From positions 1,581,107 through 1,645,106 of the forward strand of contig JADJOE010000001.1 of the NCBI GenBank assembly GCA_016713905.1: DNA of 64,000 bases, in the 5' to 3' direction. Positions 36,073-46,296 of this stretch are shown one piece after another. The translations under genes were made by a program, and so were the position numbers. The first letter of the stretch is position 1, and every line of letters starts with the position of its first letter. A model generated the notes under the pieces. That model saw only the letters and a program-made list of their open reading frames with translations. It was not told the origin of the DNA and did not search any database. Source of the DNA: Candidatus Vicinibacter proximus. GTDB taxonomy: Bacteria; Bacteroidota; Bacteroidia; Chitinophagales; Saprospiraceae.

Positions 36073-38199
36073 ATGGAGAAGAAGGAACTACTTGAATGTA
36101 TTGATTTTTTCAAAGAACTCAAAGTCTTTGAAACCGATGTTACTTCTGACGAAGAAAGAGTCAACCACAGCAAAGTTGTAGTGGTAACGTATTCTTTCAA
36201 GGGGCAATCGTTTACAACCAACAAGTTGTATTACAAAAATATTCTTCATCAAGATAATGTAAAGAATCCGCAGAATATAATCAAGTATTTTGGTGGTGAT
36301 GTTTATTGGCTAGATAAGGATATAAATGATTGGGCTAAAGGCGCTGGTGAAGCCGAATTGGAAAAGACCATTATAGATGAAATGGTTGCCGATAATGACA
36401 AAGATTTTAAAGCATTATTAAAAACAATTGCAAACAATCATAAAACTGGCTATATCCAACGGATAACTGCGGAGGGCAAGCCAGGTCAATATCACCACAA
36501 TTTTGAAAACAATAACCACTGGCACGACATCATACTGCTCATTCAGGAAATCATCAATAAAAAAGGGGCAAAAGTAGAGAAGCGTTTTTTCTCAAGACTG
36601 GTTTTCAAATGGGATGGTGACAAAAACACAGAAAGGGAACGTTCATCTTTGGCTAAAGAAGTTGAGTGGAAATCAAGAGCATTTATTGATAGTCTATATC
36701 AAAACATCAAATCAATTCAAAACATCATTGCGGATATGGAAATAGAAAATATACTTAAATACAAAAAGCAAGTCATTTTACAAGGCCCACCGGGCACTGG
36801 TAAAACAAGAGAAGCTAAAATACTTGGCAGAGGGCTTGTTATGCCTTTGTCTATTACAATCGAAGATATTCAAAAGACGGTTCACATTGGCGACAAACTA
36901 AAAAGTGCTACAGATTATACCGAGTATGAAGTTTCAAAGATTGATGCTACCAAAATAACACTAAAACTAAAGACTGGCAGCGAATATTCGCCTTCAATGA
37001 ACGAAATCATTAAAGCCTATGAAACTAAACTATGGGTAGGTGGTCAATCAAAAGGCAACGACCCATATAGTGCAGCTATAGCCAAGTATATTTTTGAGAA
37101 TTTAGATTGTAGCCCATACTTAAAGCTAATTCAGTTTCATCCAGCATTCTCCTACGAAGATTTTGTAAGAGGCATAGTTGCTGAAAGTAAAGGTGAGGCA
37201 ATTGAGTATAAAACTAAAAATAAATTGCTTGCTGAATTTGCAAAAAAAGCAAATACCAACTACAACAACAGTAAAAAAGCCCCAACAGTTTATTCAAAAG
37301 AAAAATGGATTGAAAATCAATTCTCACTTTTTGTTGAAGATATCGAAGAAAAACTAGAATCTGATGACAAGATTGAGTTAACCAAAAAAGTGTCCATTTT
37401 TGATACTGATGAAGATGCATTCCGCTACAAGGGTCAAGAAGGATGGGTAAAAAATGGAAACCGTATGTTGTTTTCAGATATTAAAAAAGCCTATTTTGAT
37501 GGGAATGAAAAAAGGCAAGACATAAAGAAGAACACGAACCTTTCAGGGTTGGCACATCATCACGCCAGCTATTACATAAGAGTTTTAGACCTGTTTAAAA
37601 CATTTTTAAAAGACAAAAACCTTGTCTACTCAGAAACTCAAAGCCAAAATGAAGAACTAAAGTCATTTGTATTGATAATAGACGAAATTAATCGTGCTAA
37701 TCTTCCAGCAGTATTAGGTGAATTAATTTACGCCTTAGAACACAGAGGCGCAACAGTGGACAGTCTGTATGCCACTGATGAAGATGGAAATATTATAGTT
37801 ATACCACCAAATTTATACATCATTGGTACAATGAACACTTCCGACCGAAGTGTAGGGCATATAGATTATGCCATTCGCAGACGATTTGCTTTTATTGATG
37901 TCTTGCCAAAAGTATTAGAAGGCGAAACCTTTGAATTGGAATTATTCAAACAAGTTTCAACGCTCTTTATTCAAAACCTTGACGAGTATGTTCAAGATAA
38001 TACTGTTGAACTTAAACTTTCCGAACATTTATCAGAAGAATTCAGACCCGAAGATGTGTGGTTAGGGCATAGCTATTTTATAAAAGGTGAAGGTGCTTTT
38101 TCGTTGAGAAAGAAATATGAAATCGTTCCTATTCTTAAAGAGTATGTAAAAGACGGCATTCTCAAACAAAGTGCAGAACCTATCATCAACGCATTATAA
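36073..38199 (+). CDS. mcrB: McrB-like GTP-dependent AAA+ protein (c6)
   Basis: A 708-residue protein. The N-terminal ~230 residues are the DNA- or target-sensing part, unrelated in sequence to E. coli McrB. The AAA+ motor has Walker A ILQGPPGTGKTREAK (about residue 238), Walker B LIIDEINRANLPAVLGELIY (about 534) and the McrB signature IIGTMNTSDRSVGHIDYAIR (about 586), which marks GTP specificity, with arginine finger RRRFAF. With McrC it forms a translocating nuclease that usually attacks modified DNA. It sits between the methylase-specificity fusion and HsdR of a type I system, hence may guard against modified phage DNA that the type I system cannot cut. Confidence 0.9.
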   Translation: MEKKELLECIDFFKELKVFETDVTSDEERVNHSKVVVVTYSFKGQSFTTNKLYYKNILHQDNVKNPQNIIKYFGGDVYWLDKDINDWAKGAGEAELEKTIIDEMVADNDKDFKALLKTIANNHKTGYIQRITAEGKPGQYHHNFENNNHWHDIILLIQEIINKKGAKVEKRFFSRLVFKWDGDKNTERERSSLAKEVEWKSRAFIDSLYQNIKSIQNIIADMEIENILKYKKQVILQGPPGTGKTREAKILGRGLVMPLSITIEDIQKTVHIGDKLKSATDYTEYEVSKIDATKITLKLKTGSEYSPSMNEIIKAYETKLWVGGQSKGNDPYSAAIAKYIFENLDCSPYLKLIQFHPAFSYEDFVRGIVAESKGEAIEYKTKNKLLAEFAKKANTNYNNSKKAPTVYSKEKWIENQFSLFVEDIEEKLESDDKIELTKKVSIFDTDEDAFRYKGQEGWVKNGNRMLFSDIKKAYFDGNEKRQDIKKNTNLSGLAHHHASYYIRVLDLFKTFLKDKNLVYSETQSQNEELKSFVLIIDEINRANLPAVLGELIYALEHRGATVDSLYATDEDGNIIVIPPNLYIIGTMNTSDRSVGHIDYAIRRRFAFIDVLPKVLEGETFELELFKQVSTLFIQNLDEYVQDNTVELKLSEHLSEEFRPEDVWLGHSYFIKGEGAFSLRKKYEIVPILKEYVKDGILKQSAEPIINAL

Positions 38200-38201
38200 A
38201 A

Positions 38202-39494
38202 ATGATTGTACTAAGCGAACAATATGGCTATAAAAACCCAAAGTCAATAGATGATATTGAACGCTTTGCTGCTGCATTAAAAAATCAGCATTACAGCAAA
38301 TCCATACAGCGTGGCGAGAAAAAAGCTAATTGTTATGATATAATTTATAAAGAGGGAGATGCTAACCCCTACCGCTTTGAAACTTCCTACTTTGTAGGAG
38401 TTGACTGGATTGTAGAAAGTGAATTGCCGATTTATGTAAAACCAAAGCTGGACGATGATACTTCGGAAGTGAATTATGTCAAGATGCTTTTTGATGTTTT
38501 AAAGGAGCCTGAAAACTACAATCACTTAGACCAACTTTGTGAAATCAATTTTGAGAAACCCAGTATTTCCATTGAGCAAAAACAAGACTTGTTAACGCCT
38601 TTGCTTCTTATTCAATACATCAACATCTTAAAAAAGATTGTGCAGAAGGGCTTGAAGAAATCATATTACACGGTTACAAAAAATCTGAATGCAAAAGTGA
38701 AAGGGAAAATATTGATCAATGAAACCATCAAGAAAAATCATTTCAATAGTAAAATGCTTTACAGCTATTGCCAATATTCCGAGTTTGGTATCAATAGCAT
38801 CGAAAACAAAGTTTTGAAAAAAGCACTGGCGTTTTCTATTGCAGCAATGCAGAATTTAAAAGGCATTGACATTTCATCCTTAAATGGATTAGTAAATTAC
38901 ATACAACCTGCATTTATTAATGTAGATAGCGAAGTAAACATTGATCAGCTGAAAGGCATCAAGCCTAATAAATTGTATAAAGAATATGAGCAAGCATTGA
39001 AATTTGCTAAGCACATTTTAAAAAGATATGGCTACAATATTTCAACAGCCAATTCAACTACAATCAATACACCACCTTTTTGGATTGATATGAGTAAACT
39101 CTTTGAGTTATATGTCTATTCAAAATTAAAAGAACGTTTTACGCATCATAAAGAAGTTACGTATCATCAAAAATTCAATTATCTGGAGCCCGATTTTATT
39201 GTAAACACCAATGATGGTTTAACCAAAATGGTGGTGGATGCTAAATACAAACCACAATATCAAGACGGAAATGTAAGTACAGAAGACATTAGACAAATAA
39301 GTGGCTACGCAAGACTTAAAAAGATTTACAAGTTTTTGGAATTTGAAGAAGATAAGATAATTGATTGTTTGGTTATTTACTCCAATCAAAATGCAAACAG
39401 AAAAGATTTTAAAGACGAAAATTTCAATATTGAAGAAGAAAAAGAATACAACAGGTTTTTCAAAATCGGCATTGAATTGCCTGTTAAAATATAA
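38202..39494 (+). CDS. mcrC: McrC-like nuclease subunit (c6)
   Basis: A 430-residue protein starting 2 nt after mcrB. The N-terminal part resembles McrBC 5-methylcytosine restriction component, and the C-terminal PD-(D/E)xK nuclease carries LEPDFIVNTNDG and MVVDAKYKPQYQ, giving the expected Asp and Asp-x-Lys residues near 329 and 345. It stimulates McrB GTP use and cuts DNA. Confidence 0.9.
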   Translation: MIVLSEQYGYKNPKSIDDIERFAAALKNQHYSKSIQRGEKKANCYDIIYKEGDANPYRFETSYFVGVDWIVESELPIYVKPKLDDDTSEVNYVKMLFDVLKEPENYNHLDQLCEINFEKPSISIEQKQDLLTPLLLIQYINILKKIVQKGLKKSYYTVTKNLNAKVKGKILINETIKKNHFNSKMLYSYCQYSEFGINSIENKVLKKALAFSIAAMQNLKGIDISSLNGLVNYIQPAFINVDSEVNIDQLKGIKPNKLYKEYEQALKFAKHILKRYGYNISTANSTTINTPPFWIDMSKLFELYVYSKLKERFTHHKEVTYHQKFNYLEPDFIVNTNDGLTKMVVDAKYKPQYQDGNVSTEDIRQISGYARLKKIYKFLEFEEDKIIDCLVIYSNQNANRKDFKDENFNIEEEKEYNRFFKIGIELPVKI

Positions 39495-39502
39495 TTAGAA
39501 CT

Positions 39503-42500
39503 ATGAGCAAAGTAGGACAAATAGAACGTGCCACGCAAAACCGAATCGTGAAGCTTTTTCAGGAAGTTTTACAGTATCGGTATTTGGGCAATTGGGAACA
39601 GGAAGAAGAAAACAGCAATGTGGATGAAGTGCTGCTCACGGCTCACCTTTCCAAACAAGGCTACAGTCCTTCACTCATCAACAAAGCATTATTTGAGTTC
39701 AAAAAATTGGTAACCATCAATACCAGCGATGATTTGTATCAAGCCAACAAAAATGTGTATGCGGCACTTCGCTATGGTATTAATGTAAAAGAAGAAGCAG
39801 GACAAAATAAAACAACGGTACATTTAATTGATTGGAAAAATCCACTAAACAATGACTTTGCCATTGCCGAAGAAGTAACCATCAGAGGGCAGCACAACAA
39901 ACGCCCTGATATTGTAATTTACATCAACGGAATTGCTTTGGGTGTATTGGAATTGAAACGAAGCACCGTTTCGGTTTCAGAGGGAATTCGCCAAAACAAC
40001 GACAACCAAAAACATCTTTTCATCAAACCGTTTTATACCACCATTCAGTTAGTAATGGCAGGGCAAGATGTGGAAGGTTTGCGATATGCAGCCATTGATA
40101 CATCAGAAAAATATTATTTAAAATGGAAAGAAGTCAGTGAAGAATTTAATCCAAACGATACCTATCTTTTAGAACTTACAAAACCCATCAGAGAGCAAGC
40201 CGACAAAGCCGACAATCAATTAGACAAGCATATTGTTGAAATGCTTGGCAAAGAACGCTTGCTTGAAATACTCCACGATTTTGTGGTATACGACCGAGGG
40301 CAGAAGAAATTTTGCAGACCTAATCAATACTTTGGGTTAAAAGCGGCACAAGAACATATTCGCCAAAAAGAAGGTGGTATTATTTGGCACACACAGGGCA
40401 GCGGCAAAAGTTTAACAATGGTTTGGCTTACCAAATGGATTAGAGAATATAATCCAAATGCAAGGGTGCTTATCATTACCGACCGTGATGAGTTAGATAA
40501 ACAAATTGAAAAAGTATTCAAAGGCGTTGACGAACACATTTACAGAACCAAAAGCGGAGCCGATTTAGTAGAGAAGTTGAACGATACAAAGCCCTGGCTG
40601 CTGTGTTCACTCATTCACAAATTTGGCAACAAAGAAGAAGGTGCCGATAAAACCAAAGACTACGACAATTATTTGGAAGAACTGAAAAACAGTTTGCCCA
40701 AAGACTTTAAACCCAAAGGCGATTTTTATGTATTTGTAGATGAATGTCACCGCACCCAAAGCGGAGATTTGAACAAAGCAATGCGTCAACTTTTAGGCGA
40801 AAAAGCTTTGTTTATTGGTTTTACAGGAACACCCATTATGCAAGCCGATAAAAAGCGAAGCATTGAGATTTTCGGGAAATACATTCACACCTACAAATTT
40901 GATGAAGCCGTAAAAGATGGCGTTGTATTGGATTTACGCTATGAAGCCAGAGACATAGAACAAAAAATTACATCCTTAGATAAAATTGATGCTTGGTTTG
41001 ACAGCAAAACCAAAGGCTTAACCGACTTTGCCAAAATTGAACTGAAACAGAAATGGGGTACAATGAAAAAAGTGTTCAGTTCTGTGGGTCGATTGCAAAA
41101 AATTGTTGCCGATATTCTGTTGGATATGGAAACCCGTGAGCGTTTACAAAACGGCAGAGGGAACGCTATTTTGGTTTCGGATAGTATTTACAATGCTTGT
41201 CGTTTTTATCAATTGTTTCAGGATTCGGGATTTACCCGTTGTGCCATTGTTACATCTTTTGCTCCATCGCATAGCGATATCAAAGGTGAAGGCGAAGGCT
41301 ACACCGAAAAGTTGATGCAGTATGATATTTATCAAAAAATGCTCAACGGCAAAACCACCGAAGACTTTGAAGACGAAGTAAAAAAGCGTTTTATTGATGA
41401 GCCTGCTCAAATGAAATTGTTGATTGTGGTAGACAAGCTACTCACAGGTTTTGATGCACCAAGTGCCACTTACTTGTACATCGACAAGAGTATGCGAGAC
41501 CACGGTTTATTTCAAGCAATTTGCCGTGTAAACCGTTTGGACGGAGACGATAAAGATTACGGTTACATCATCGACTATAAAGATTTATTCGGCAGTTTAG
41601 AAAATGCCTACAAAGATTTTACTTCCAAAGCCTTTGAAGATTATGACAAAAAAGATGTAGAAGGTTTATTAAGCGACCGTTTAGCCAAAGGCAAAGAACG
41701 ATTAGACGATGCACTAGAAACCATCAAAGCCTTGTGTGAACCGGTAGTTCCACCTAAAGGCACCAAAGAATACATTGCATACTTCTGCGGCAACCCACAA
41801 CTCAAAGAAGATTTAAAAGATACAGAGCCGAAAAGAGTTGCTTTATACAAGGCTGTGATTTCGCTTATTCGTGCTTATGCCAACATTGCCGATGAAATGG
41901 AAGAAGCGGGCTACAAACCAAGTGAAATCGAAGCCATTAAAAACGACTTAAAGCATTTTGAAGCCGTTCGTAAGGAAATTCAATTAGCCAGTGGCGATTG
42001 GGTGGATTTGAAACAATACGAACCTGCAATGCGGCATTTGATTGACAGCTACATTGCAGCTGAAGAAAGCGAAAAAGTGTCGGCTTTTGATGATTTTAGT
42101 TTGGTGGAATTATTGGTAAAAGACGGCAAAGGTGCATTGGATAAATTGCCCAACAATATCAAGAAAAACAAAGAAGCAATGGCAGAAACCATTGAAAACA
42201 ACTTGCGAAAAGTAATCATTGAAGAAAGTCCAACCAACCCGATTTACTACGAAAAAATGAGTGTGTTGCTTGATGAATTAATCAAGTTGCGGAATGAAGA
42301 AGCCGCAGAATATGAGAAGTATCTTGAAGAGATTGTGAAATTGGCAGTAAAAATTAAAAAGCCTGAGACAAGCAACGAATATCCTTCAAGCATCAACACA
42401 CAAGCCAAAAGAGCTTTGTATGATAATTTGGATAAAGATGAGCCTTTAACCATCGCAATGGACAGTGCCGTTATTTATGGTAAACACGATGATTGGGAAG

Positions 42501-42625
42501 GAACACTTTCAAAAGAAAAGCATTTGAAAAACAAAGTGGTAAAACCTGTTTTGGAAGAGTATGACAAAGTGGAAAAATTAGACCCAATTTTTGAAGTCAT
42601 TAAACAGCAAAAGGAATACAAGTAG
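39503..42625 (+). CDS. hsdR: Type I restriction endonuclease subunit R (HsdR), c6
   Basis: A 1040-residue motor-nuclease. The nuclease motif is in KRPDIVIYINGIALGVLELK (residues about 133-153), Walker A is IIWHTQGSGKSLTMVWL (about 295), the Walker B region is FVDECHRTQSGDLNKAM, and GFTGTPIMQ marks helicase motif III. The C-terminal helical domain is long. It is the restriction subunit for the HsdM-HsdS fusion upstream, with mcrBC inserted between. It is only distantly related to the c3 HsdR. Confidence 0.95.
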   Translation: MSKVGQIERATQNRIVKLFQEVLQYRYLGNWEQEEENSNVDEVLLTAHLSKQGYSPSLINKALFEFKKLVTINTSDDLYQANKNVYAALRYGINVKEEAGQNKTTVHLIDWKNPLNNDFAIAEEVTIRGQHNKRPDIVIYINGIALGVLELKRSTVSVSEGIRQNNDNQKHLFIKPFYTTIQLVMAGQDVEGLRYAAIDTSEKYYLKWKEVSEEFNPNDTYLLELTKPIREQADKADNQLDKHIVEMLGKERLLEILHDFVVYDRGQKKFCRPNQYFGLKAAQEHIRQKEGGIIWHTQGSGKSLTMVWLTKWIREYNPNARVLIITDRDELDKQIEKVFKGVDEHIYRTKSGADLVEKLNDTKPWLLCSLIHKFGNKEEGADKTKDYDNYLEELKNSLPKDFKPKGDFYVFVDECHRTQSGDLNKAMRQLLGEKALFIGFTGTPIMQADKKRSIEIFGKYIHTYKFDEAVKDGVVLDLRYEARDIEQKITSLDKIDAWFDSKTKGLTDFAKIELKQKWGTMKKVFSSVGRLQKIVADILLDMETRERLQNGRGNAILVSDSIYNACRFYQLFQDSGFTRCAIVTSFAPSHSDIKGEGEGYTEKLMQYDIYQKMLNGKTTEDFEDEVKKRFIDEPAQMKLLIVVDKLLTGFDAPSATYLYIDKSMRDHGLFQAICRVNRLDGDDKDYGYIIDYKDLFGSLENAYKDFTSKAFEDYDKKDVEGLLSDRLAKGKERLDDALETIKALCEPVVPPKGTKEYIAYFCGNPQLKEDLKDTEPKRVALYKAVISLIRAYANIADEMEEAGYKPSEIEAIKNDLKHFEAVRKEIQLASGDWVDLKQYEPAMRHLIDSYIAAEESEKVSAFDDFSLVELLVKDGKGALDKLPNNIKKNKEAMAETIENNLRKVIIEESPTNPIYYEKMSVLLDELIKLRNEEAAEYEKYLEEIVKLAVKIKKPETSNEYPSSINTQAKRALYDNLDKDEPLTIAMDSAVIYGKHDDWEGTLSKEKHLKNKVVKPVLEEYDKVEKLDPIFEVIKQQKEYK

Positions 42626-42627
42626 CA

Positions 42628-43356
42628 ATGGAAGAAGTAAAGGTTTTACATATCACTTCTCAACTTTCTATTGATGTTGTTCGCAAAGACATCAAGAATA
42701 TGCACTTGGCTGTTTATCCGCCAACGGGCAGGGTTCGTATTGCAGCACCTTTGAGAATAGATGATGAAGCCGTGAGACTTTTTGCTATTTCAAAAATCAG
42801 TTGGATAAGAAAGCACCAACGGAATTTTTTAGCACAAGACCGACAACCACCAAGACAATTTAAAGAACGAGAAAGCCACTACTTTCAAGGCAAACGCTAT
42901 CTGTTAAGAATTATTGAACACGAAACACCTGCCAAAGTAGTGTTCAAAACAAAGACATATATTGACTTACACGTAAGACCAAACAGCACAACAGAACAAC
43001 GACAAATCATCATTAACGAATGGTATCGGACAGAGTTAAAAAAACTCATTCAGCCTATCATTGACAAATGGGAAAAACAAATTGGCGTTACCGTTGACGA
43101 CTGGCAAGTAAAACAAATGAAAACCAAGTGGGGAACGTGTAACATTGAAAAAAAGAGAATTTGGATTAACCTTCAACTGGCTAAAAAACCAATCCATTGT
43201 CTAGAATACATCATCGTTCACGAAATGATACATTTATTAGAACGACACCACAATGACAGATTCCTGAGCTTGATGGAAAAGTATATGCCACAATGGAAGT
43301 TTTATAAAGAAGAATTAAATCGTTTACCAGTAAGTCACGGAGAATGGACATACTAA
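42628..43356 (+). CDS. YgjP-like (DUF45) zinc metalloprotease next to hsdR
   Basis: A 242-residue protein. The zinc site is in YIIVHEMIHLLERHHNDRF (HExxH near residue 197 plus a distal His), preceded by TKWGTCNIEKKRIWINLQLA as in YgjP/DUF45 proteins. Such predicted metalloproteases are often next to type I restriction genes. It could process HsdR or another component, which is inference. It starts 2 nt after hsdR. Confidence 0.88.
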   Translation: MEEVKVLHITSQLSIDVVRKDIKNMHLAVYPPTGRVRIAAPLRIDDEAVRLFAISKISWIRKHQRNFLAQDRQPPRQFKERESHYFQGKRYLLRIIEHETPAKVVFKTKTYIDLHVRPNSTTEQRQIIINEWYRTELKKLIQPIIDKWEKQIGVTVDDWQVKQMKTKWGTCNIEKKRIWINLQLAKKPIHCLEYIIVHEMIHLLERHHNDRFLSLMEKYMPQWKFYKEELNRLPVSHGEWTY

Positions 43357-43372
43357 CAAATAGCCCACGCAT

Positions 43373-43475
43373 TTTGCAAGCACATTGCCAAAGCCGCACC
43401 AGCCAACGCTGCAACCAAAGCTTTGTCAAAGAGCTTGCAAAGCCAACGCAGAAGAAAAAGAAATTTTAAAAAATG
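43373..43475 (+). repeat. End module of c6: covarying hairpin plus A/T motif
   Basis: Stem TTTGCAAGC/GCTTGCAAA, ACA/AGA internal loop, stem TTGCCAAAGC/GCTTTGTCAA (one mismatch), loop with CCAGCCAACGCT. The A/T motif at 43455-43475 is the same 21-mer as in the c3 end module and pairs with 30255-30274. Confidence 0.73.
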
Positions 43476-43551
43476 CCCCACCGCACGACAAAAGACAATG
43501 AAAAACGCAACAACAAATAGACCGACAAACCACGACAGACAAGGAAGCACA

Positions 43552-43687
43552 GGTGGTAACAGGCGTTTGGCTCAATGGCGGGTGACGTGGTTAATTGAAC
43601 ATTCTACCTCGCATCAACTTTTGTGGTGTATTGACAGTTTTGTGCTCCGAAATCCGCCACTGCGCCAAGCGCCAAAACGTTATGGGC
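43552..43687 (+). repeat. attC-like recombination site 6 (end of c6)
   Basis: 136 bp. The end box GGTGGTAAC (43552-43560) matches the c6 start box at 30097, 13.5 kb away. Arms GGCGTTTGGC.../...GCCAAGCGCC and GGCGG/CCGCC. It closes with AAAAC and GTTATGGGC (43679-43687). The interior is nearly identical to site 11. Confidence 0.9.
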
Positions 43688-43742
43688 AAGTTTAAACGAC
43701 ACGGAGGACAGACCAGAGAGTCAAAAAAATATTATATAATTG

Positions 43743-43774
43743 TTTTTTGAATCAATGACAAATCCTTAATTTTG
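43743..43774 (+). promoter_or_regulatory. Bacteroidota-type promoter of c7
   Basis: TTTG (43746-43749) and TAATTTTG (43767-43774), matching the TTTG/TAnnTTTG promoter pattern of Bacteroidota with a 17-nt spacer. It lies 82 nt before the c7 gene, so this cassette seems to bring its own promoter. Confidence 0.5.
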
Positions 43775-43856
43775 CAATTCAATAATGGAGACCAGCGACC
43801 ATTAAAAAACGGGGCGAAACCGAAAAGCCAAACGAGTAGGAAGATAAACAAATGAA

Positions 43857-45158
43857 ATGAGAAAATTAATACTCTTAACGACAACTTTGGTTTCAATTTT
43901 ATCGGCCAATGCTCAAACATGGTCTAAGCTATCCACTAATTTTGACTCTTTATGGACAAGTTCTGTAAAATATTTCAACAAAGGTGACACTTTAATCTAT
44001 TACGGTAGTACAACTGGAACTGGTTCTTTTAATGCAAAAAGATTTTACGTCTCAACAAACGGAGGGCAGACTTTCACAAGAGACTTCACAGCTTTAGATG
44101 CCATAGGTTATACACCAATTTTTGGGCTACCAATTAATAATATGATTATTGGATTCCAAAATATACCTAATGATGGTTCTTACTCTTTTCAAGGACTAAA
44201 TAACTGGACTAGTATTTTACCACAAGGAGTAGGGATTTATGGTGAAGTGAATGCGGGTACTTTATTATGGAATGCAGGAAGCGGAAGCACCACACTTCGA
44301 ACAATGACAACTACAGGAGGTAATTTAACTGTTGTTGCAAGCGGAAGTAGTGGCATTGATTTAGTTTGTTCATACAATAAAGGCAACCGATTATTTTTAG
44401 GTGGTGGCAGTAATAACGTAATTAAGTATGTTGACAATGGAAATTTTGCAAATATTCAAACAAGTACAATAGCTTCACAAGGTAGCGGCAGTGATGTTGT
44501 GCGTTTCTTTGAGGCAGGAGCAAATCTTTTTGCTGTTGTAGATGCTGGCACTAATAAATTATTTAAAAGCACAGACAATGGTGTAACTTGGACAATAGTT
44601 AACACAACTTACAACAGCTCACCGCTGACAAGTTCATTTATTATTGGAACACCAAACGGAAATATTTTTTTCTTGGAAACAAGTACTGGGACATCCGACA
44701 ATGTTTTTTTAAGCACAGATGGTGGAGCAACTGCTGTTAAAATTCCAAATGGACTGCCTACAAATGGAATTCATATTGGCCCTACAATTGGTAAAATACT
44801 TACGAATGGTAATAAAGTTTGGTATCAAGTATGTGCAGCAAATACAGTTGATTTTGTAAGAACTGACACTTCCATTGCAGGACTTTATGTTTTCAATAGT
44901 AGTTCAACTGGTATTGACCAATTAGTAAAAGATGACATGTTTTCTGTTTATCCAAACCCTACTGCTAATTCTATCTTAATTAAAAGTCATTTGTCAATTT
45001 TAACTTATCAAATCACAAACACACTTGGACAATTGATAAAATCCGACAAATTTACTAACGAACCAATAGACATAAGTAATTTGAAGAATGGAATTTATTT
45101 TATAACGATAACTACTTCAGACAGAAAAATAGTTTCAAAGAAAATACTGAAAGAGTAA
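43857..45158 (+). CDS. Secreted repeat protein with T9SS sorting signal (cassette c7)
   Basis: A 433-residue protein with a signal peptide (RKLILLTTTLVSILSANAQ). The body contains BNR/sialidase-like beta repeats (FYVSTNGGQTFTRD, LFKSTDNGVTWTIV, VFLSTDGGATAV), consistent with a propeller. The last ~75 residues, from FSVYPNPTANSILIKS to KKILKE, are a type A T9SS sorting domain. The product would be exported and surface-bound. Its ligand is unknown. A T9SS signal means that this cassette came from within Bacteroidota. Confidence 0.87.
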   Translation: MRKLILLTTTLVSILSANAQTWSKLSTNFDSLWTSSVKYFNKGDTLIYYGSTTGTGSFNAKRFYVSTNGGQTFTRDFTALDAIGYTPIFGLPINNMIIGFQNIPNDGSYSFQGLNNWTSILPQGVGIYGEVNAGTLLWNAGSGSTTLRTMTTTGGNLTVVASGSSGIDLVCSYNKGNRLFLGGGSNNVIKYVDNGNFANIQTSTIASQGSGSDVVRFFEAGANLFAVVDAGTNKLFKSTDNGVTWTIVNTTYNSSPLTSSFIIGTPNGNIFFLETSTGTSDNVFLSTDGGATAVKIPNGLPTNGIHIGPTIGKILTNGNKVWYQVCAANTVDFVRTDTSIAGLYVFNSSSTGIDQLVKDDMFSVYPNPTANSILIKSHLSILTYQITNTLGQLIKSDKFTNEPIDISNLKNGIYFITITTSDRKIVSKKILKE

Positions 45159-45166
45159 TAAAACCA

Positions 45167-45302
45167 GCCCATAACAGCACCTACAAGAAATTGGCGGTTC
45201 AGTGGTTAAATGAAGCTTTGTGCTTCGTATCAAGTTCAGTGGTGGCAGAAAGTTTACGGCTTCGAAATCGCCAACTTCTTGTAGCTGCAAAACGTTATAT
45301 GC
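45167..45302 (+). repeat. attC-like recombination site 7 (end of c7)
   Basis: 136 bp. The end box GCCCATAAC (45167-45175) matches the c7 start box at 43679. Arms CTACAAGAA/TTCTTGTAG. It closes with AAAAC and GTTATATGC (45294-45302). The c7 gene stops 8 nt before it. Confidence 0.9.
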
Positions 45303-45322
45303 CACTTTAGGACGACACGACA

Positions 45323-46296
45323 ATGAAAGAACAAATAGAAAATATATTGCCAACTGACGACAAAAAACGAAAATGGATTTCGGTCGGACTGACTGTTATC
45401 ATTTCAGGACTTTTGACAATTTGGGGCATTTACGGAATTGGACAATATGGAATTGCCTTGTTTATTTTAACACCTCTATTGATTGGTGCGGGTTCGACAA
45501 TTTTATACGGACTGAAAAAGAGATAACAAAAAAGGAAGCGTGGCAAATTGGCTTTTTGACACTTGGAATTTTTACGGCAGGACTTTTAGTGTTTGCAATT
45601 GAAGGTGTAATCTGCATTGCAATGGCTGCACCAATTGGACTTTTGTTGACTTGGGTTGGGAGTTTAATTGGCTATGCAATAGTCAACAAGACACCAAACA
45701 ACGCACCAACGACAATGCTAATTTTAATCGGTATCATTCCGACAATGGCGTTTATAGAAAAAGACAACGAACCGACTTTGACTTCGGTTGTAACTTCAAT
45801 AGAGATTAACGCAGACCCTCAGACAGTTTGGAAAAACGTTGTTGAGTTTCCGCAACTTGACGAGCCGACCGAATTTATTTTTAAGACTGGAATTGCATAT
45901 CCAATAAACGCAAAAATTGAAGGAACAGGAGTTGGAGCGGTTAGACATTGCAACTTCACGACAGGAAGTTTTGTAGAACCAATAACCGTTTGGGACGAAC
46001 CACGACTTTTAAAATTTGACGTAGTAGAACAACCCGAACCAATGAAAGAATTAAGTTTTTGGGACATTGACGCTCCTCACTTACACGACTATTTTGTTTC
46101 TAAACAAGGACAATTCAAACTGACAGAATTGCCAAACGGAAACACGCTTTTAGAAGGCACAACTTGGTATTATCACAACATAAGACCGACATTTTATTGG
46201 CAAATTTGGAGTGACCATATCATTCACAACATACACGAACGAGTTTTGACACACATAAAGAGAAACGCTGAAAATGAAAAGAAAAGCGGCATATAA
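45323..46296 (+). CDS. Membrane protein with SRPBCC-like C-terminal domain, frame broken (cassette c8)
   Basis: Two frames together encode one protein of about 320 residues. The first (45323-45526) gives two hydrophobic helices and ends ILYGLKKR; the second continues EITKKEAWQIGFLTLGIFTA with further helices and then a soluble domain (SVVTSIEINADPQTVWKNVV, and EGTTWYYHNIRPTFYWQIWS) like polyketide-cyclase/SRPBCC proteins. Adding one A to the A-run at 45515-45519 restores a single frame. The residues translated from the second frame upstream of that point are a shadow of the first. It is either a real mutation, a sequencing error or -1 frameshifting. Substrate unknown. Confidence 0.7.

Noticed and set aside
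45515..45519. Programmed -1 frameshifting in c8 (and c9)
   Set aside because: The A-runs do not form a classical X-XXY-YYZ heptamer in frame and no stimulatory hairpin is clear; a mutation or sequencing indel is simpler. Not fully excluded.
45373..45526. N-terminal part of the longer overlapping frame in c8
   Set aside because: It is an out-of-frame shadow of the membrane segment encoded by the frame starting at 45323.
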